Shown piece after piece: positions 24,693 to 25,136 of a stretch of 25,136 nt of DNA (position 1 is the first letter of the stretch; every line of letters begins with the position of its first letter). Below the pieces are notes generated by a model. It did no database searches and was not told the DNA's origin. It saw only the letters and a list, made by a program, of their open reading frames with translations. The position numbers were made by a program, and so were the translations under genes. Origin of the DNA: DASZGI01 sp035938995 (lineage in GTDB: Bacteria; Actinomycetota; Actinomycetes; Streptomycetales; Catenulisporaceae); the NCBI RefSeq assembly GCF_035938995.1, contig NZ_DASZGI010000237.1, positions 1-25,136 of the forward strand, given 5' to 3'.

Positions 24693-25136
24693 CCGTAGAA
24701 GAGGCGTTCGAACACGGCACGGGCGCGACGGGTGCGGCGGCGATGCGCGTCGAGCAACTCCTCGCCGTCGACCCGTTGATGGTCGAACAACCGATCGTCC
24801 AGGGCACGGCCACCGCCCAGACGACGCTCACCGGCGCGCGCCTCCGCCGCCTGCCCGTGCGAGCCGTGCCCCCCTGTCCCTGTCCCCGAACCCGCTGCCC
24901 CAGCCCCCGATCCCACCGTCCCTAATCCCGCCGACCCCGATCCCACCGTCCCTAGTCCTGCCGACCCGAATCCCACCGTCCCTAGTCCCGCTGCACCATG
25001 TCCCCCTGCCCCAGAACCCGCCCTGCTCTGCCCTGCCGACCCCGCCCCGGAGGCTCCATGCCCTGAGACCCCAGACCCAGAAACCGACCCACTTCTGCCG
25101 ACGCCGGCGCCCGACATGCTCCGCTCGTCCCAGACG
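24689..25136 (-). CDS. 3' part of a Gly/Ser/Ala-rich protein with decapeptide repeats (5' end outside window)
   Basis: The open frame runs right off the window with no stop and reads V-W-D-E-R-S before an internal ATG at 25117; that ATG has only a weak site, so the true start is probably outside. The visible 148 residues are low complexity (GSGVSGHGASGAG-like), contain three decapeptide repeats, and end in a charged 38-residue segment with RALDDRLFDHQRVDG and ARAVFERLFYG. GC-rich third positions in that end segment support translation of this frame. The TAG stop lies inside the CTAG at the edge of the palindromic element. I do not recognise the protein; a structured N-terminal domain beyond the window is expected. 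Confidence 0.6.
   Translation of the reverse strand, partial: VWDERSMSGAGVGRSGSVSGSGVSGHGASGAGSAGQSRAGSGAGGHGAAGLGTVGFGSAGLGTVGSGSAGLGTVGSGAGAAGSGTGTGGHGSHGQAAEARAGERRLGGGRALDDRLFDHQRVDGEELLDAHRRRTRRARAVFERLFYG
24910..24999 (-). repeat. 30-bp tandem repeat (x3), decapeptide GLGTVG-S/F-G-S/A
   Basis: Three 30-bp units begin at 24910, 24940 and 24970 with identity at most positions. On the reverse strand they encode GLGTVGFGSA, GLGTVGSGSA and GLGTVGSGAG. Further C-rich degenerate sequence to about 25080 continues the low-complexity character. Confidence 0.85.

Noticed and set aside
24602..24925. Forward open frame through the palindromic element into the Gly-rich gene
   Set aside because: Its first 90 bp lie in the inverted repeat and the rest is antisense to the repeat-bearing frame; Pro/Cys/Arg-rich end with no support.
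24910..24999. Possible CRISPR-like array
   Set aside because: Units are directly adjacent with no spacers and translate to a decapeptide repeat, so it is a coding minisatellite.

Overview
The window is very GC-rich, with G or C at nearly every third codon position and many GTG starts. It carries typical actinobacterial genes: a LytR-CpsA-Psr cell-wall ligase, a six-cysteine Streptomyces-type SGNH lipase, a short AccA-type biotin subunit and a secreted S53 peptidase without a long propeptide. This points to Actinomycetota with a Streptomyces- or Catenulispora-like gene set; the genus is a guess. I see no rRNA, tRNA, CRISPR array, prophage or complete transposase gene.

Region 1 (1-8005) holds secreted hydrolases and sugar uptake. 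A Tat-exported phospholipase C-type phosphoesterase is followed by a 1400-residue mosaic S53 (sedolisin) peptidase with carboxypeptidase-regulatory-like folds, a jelly-roll-like domain and a kelch propeller. A strong hairpin closes this block. A sugar-porter MFS transporter follows and ends 23 bp from a convergent phosphoribosyltransferase gene. Region 2 (8029-11419) has a 484-bp control region, then a TetR regulator and a DHA2 drug exporter. The regulator's promoter is bracketed by two near-identical 19-bp palindromes, with a perfect TGTGA-N6-TCACA box just upstream.

Region 3 (11420-17223) begins with two stacked hairpins that separate the exporter from a convergent secreted lipase. Then come a YtcJ-type amidohydrolase, a pore-loop membrane protein, and a reverse-strand LCP protein whose tail shows pentapeptide expansion and a degenerate second copy just past its stop codon. 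Region 4 (17390-23040) is a tight leucine/isovalerate catabolic operon: methylcrotonyl-CoA carboxylase beta, then alpha, then HMG-CoA lyase, then acyl-CoA dehydrogenase. Together they would take isovaleryl-CoA to acetyl-CoA and acetoacetate, except that methylglutaconyl-CoA hydratase is absent and must be elsewhere. A palindrome upstream is a good operator candidate.

Region 5 (23041-25136) has two unrecognised small genes, one with a Myb/SANT-like C-terminal segment. A 99-bp palindromic element that looks like an IS630-type MITE sits in a CTAG site and overlaps the stop codon of a reverse-strand, Gly/Ser-rich, decapeptide-repeat gene that runs off the window.

A recurring minor theme is short near-perfect tandem duplications (9-17 bp) between genes, often right at stop codons. 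I did not find a clear undescribed multi-gene system. The strongest leads are the MITE at the stop codon, the duplicated LCP tail, the paired TetR operators and the catabolic-operon palindrome.
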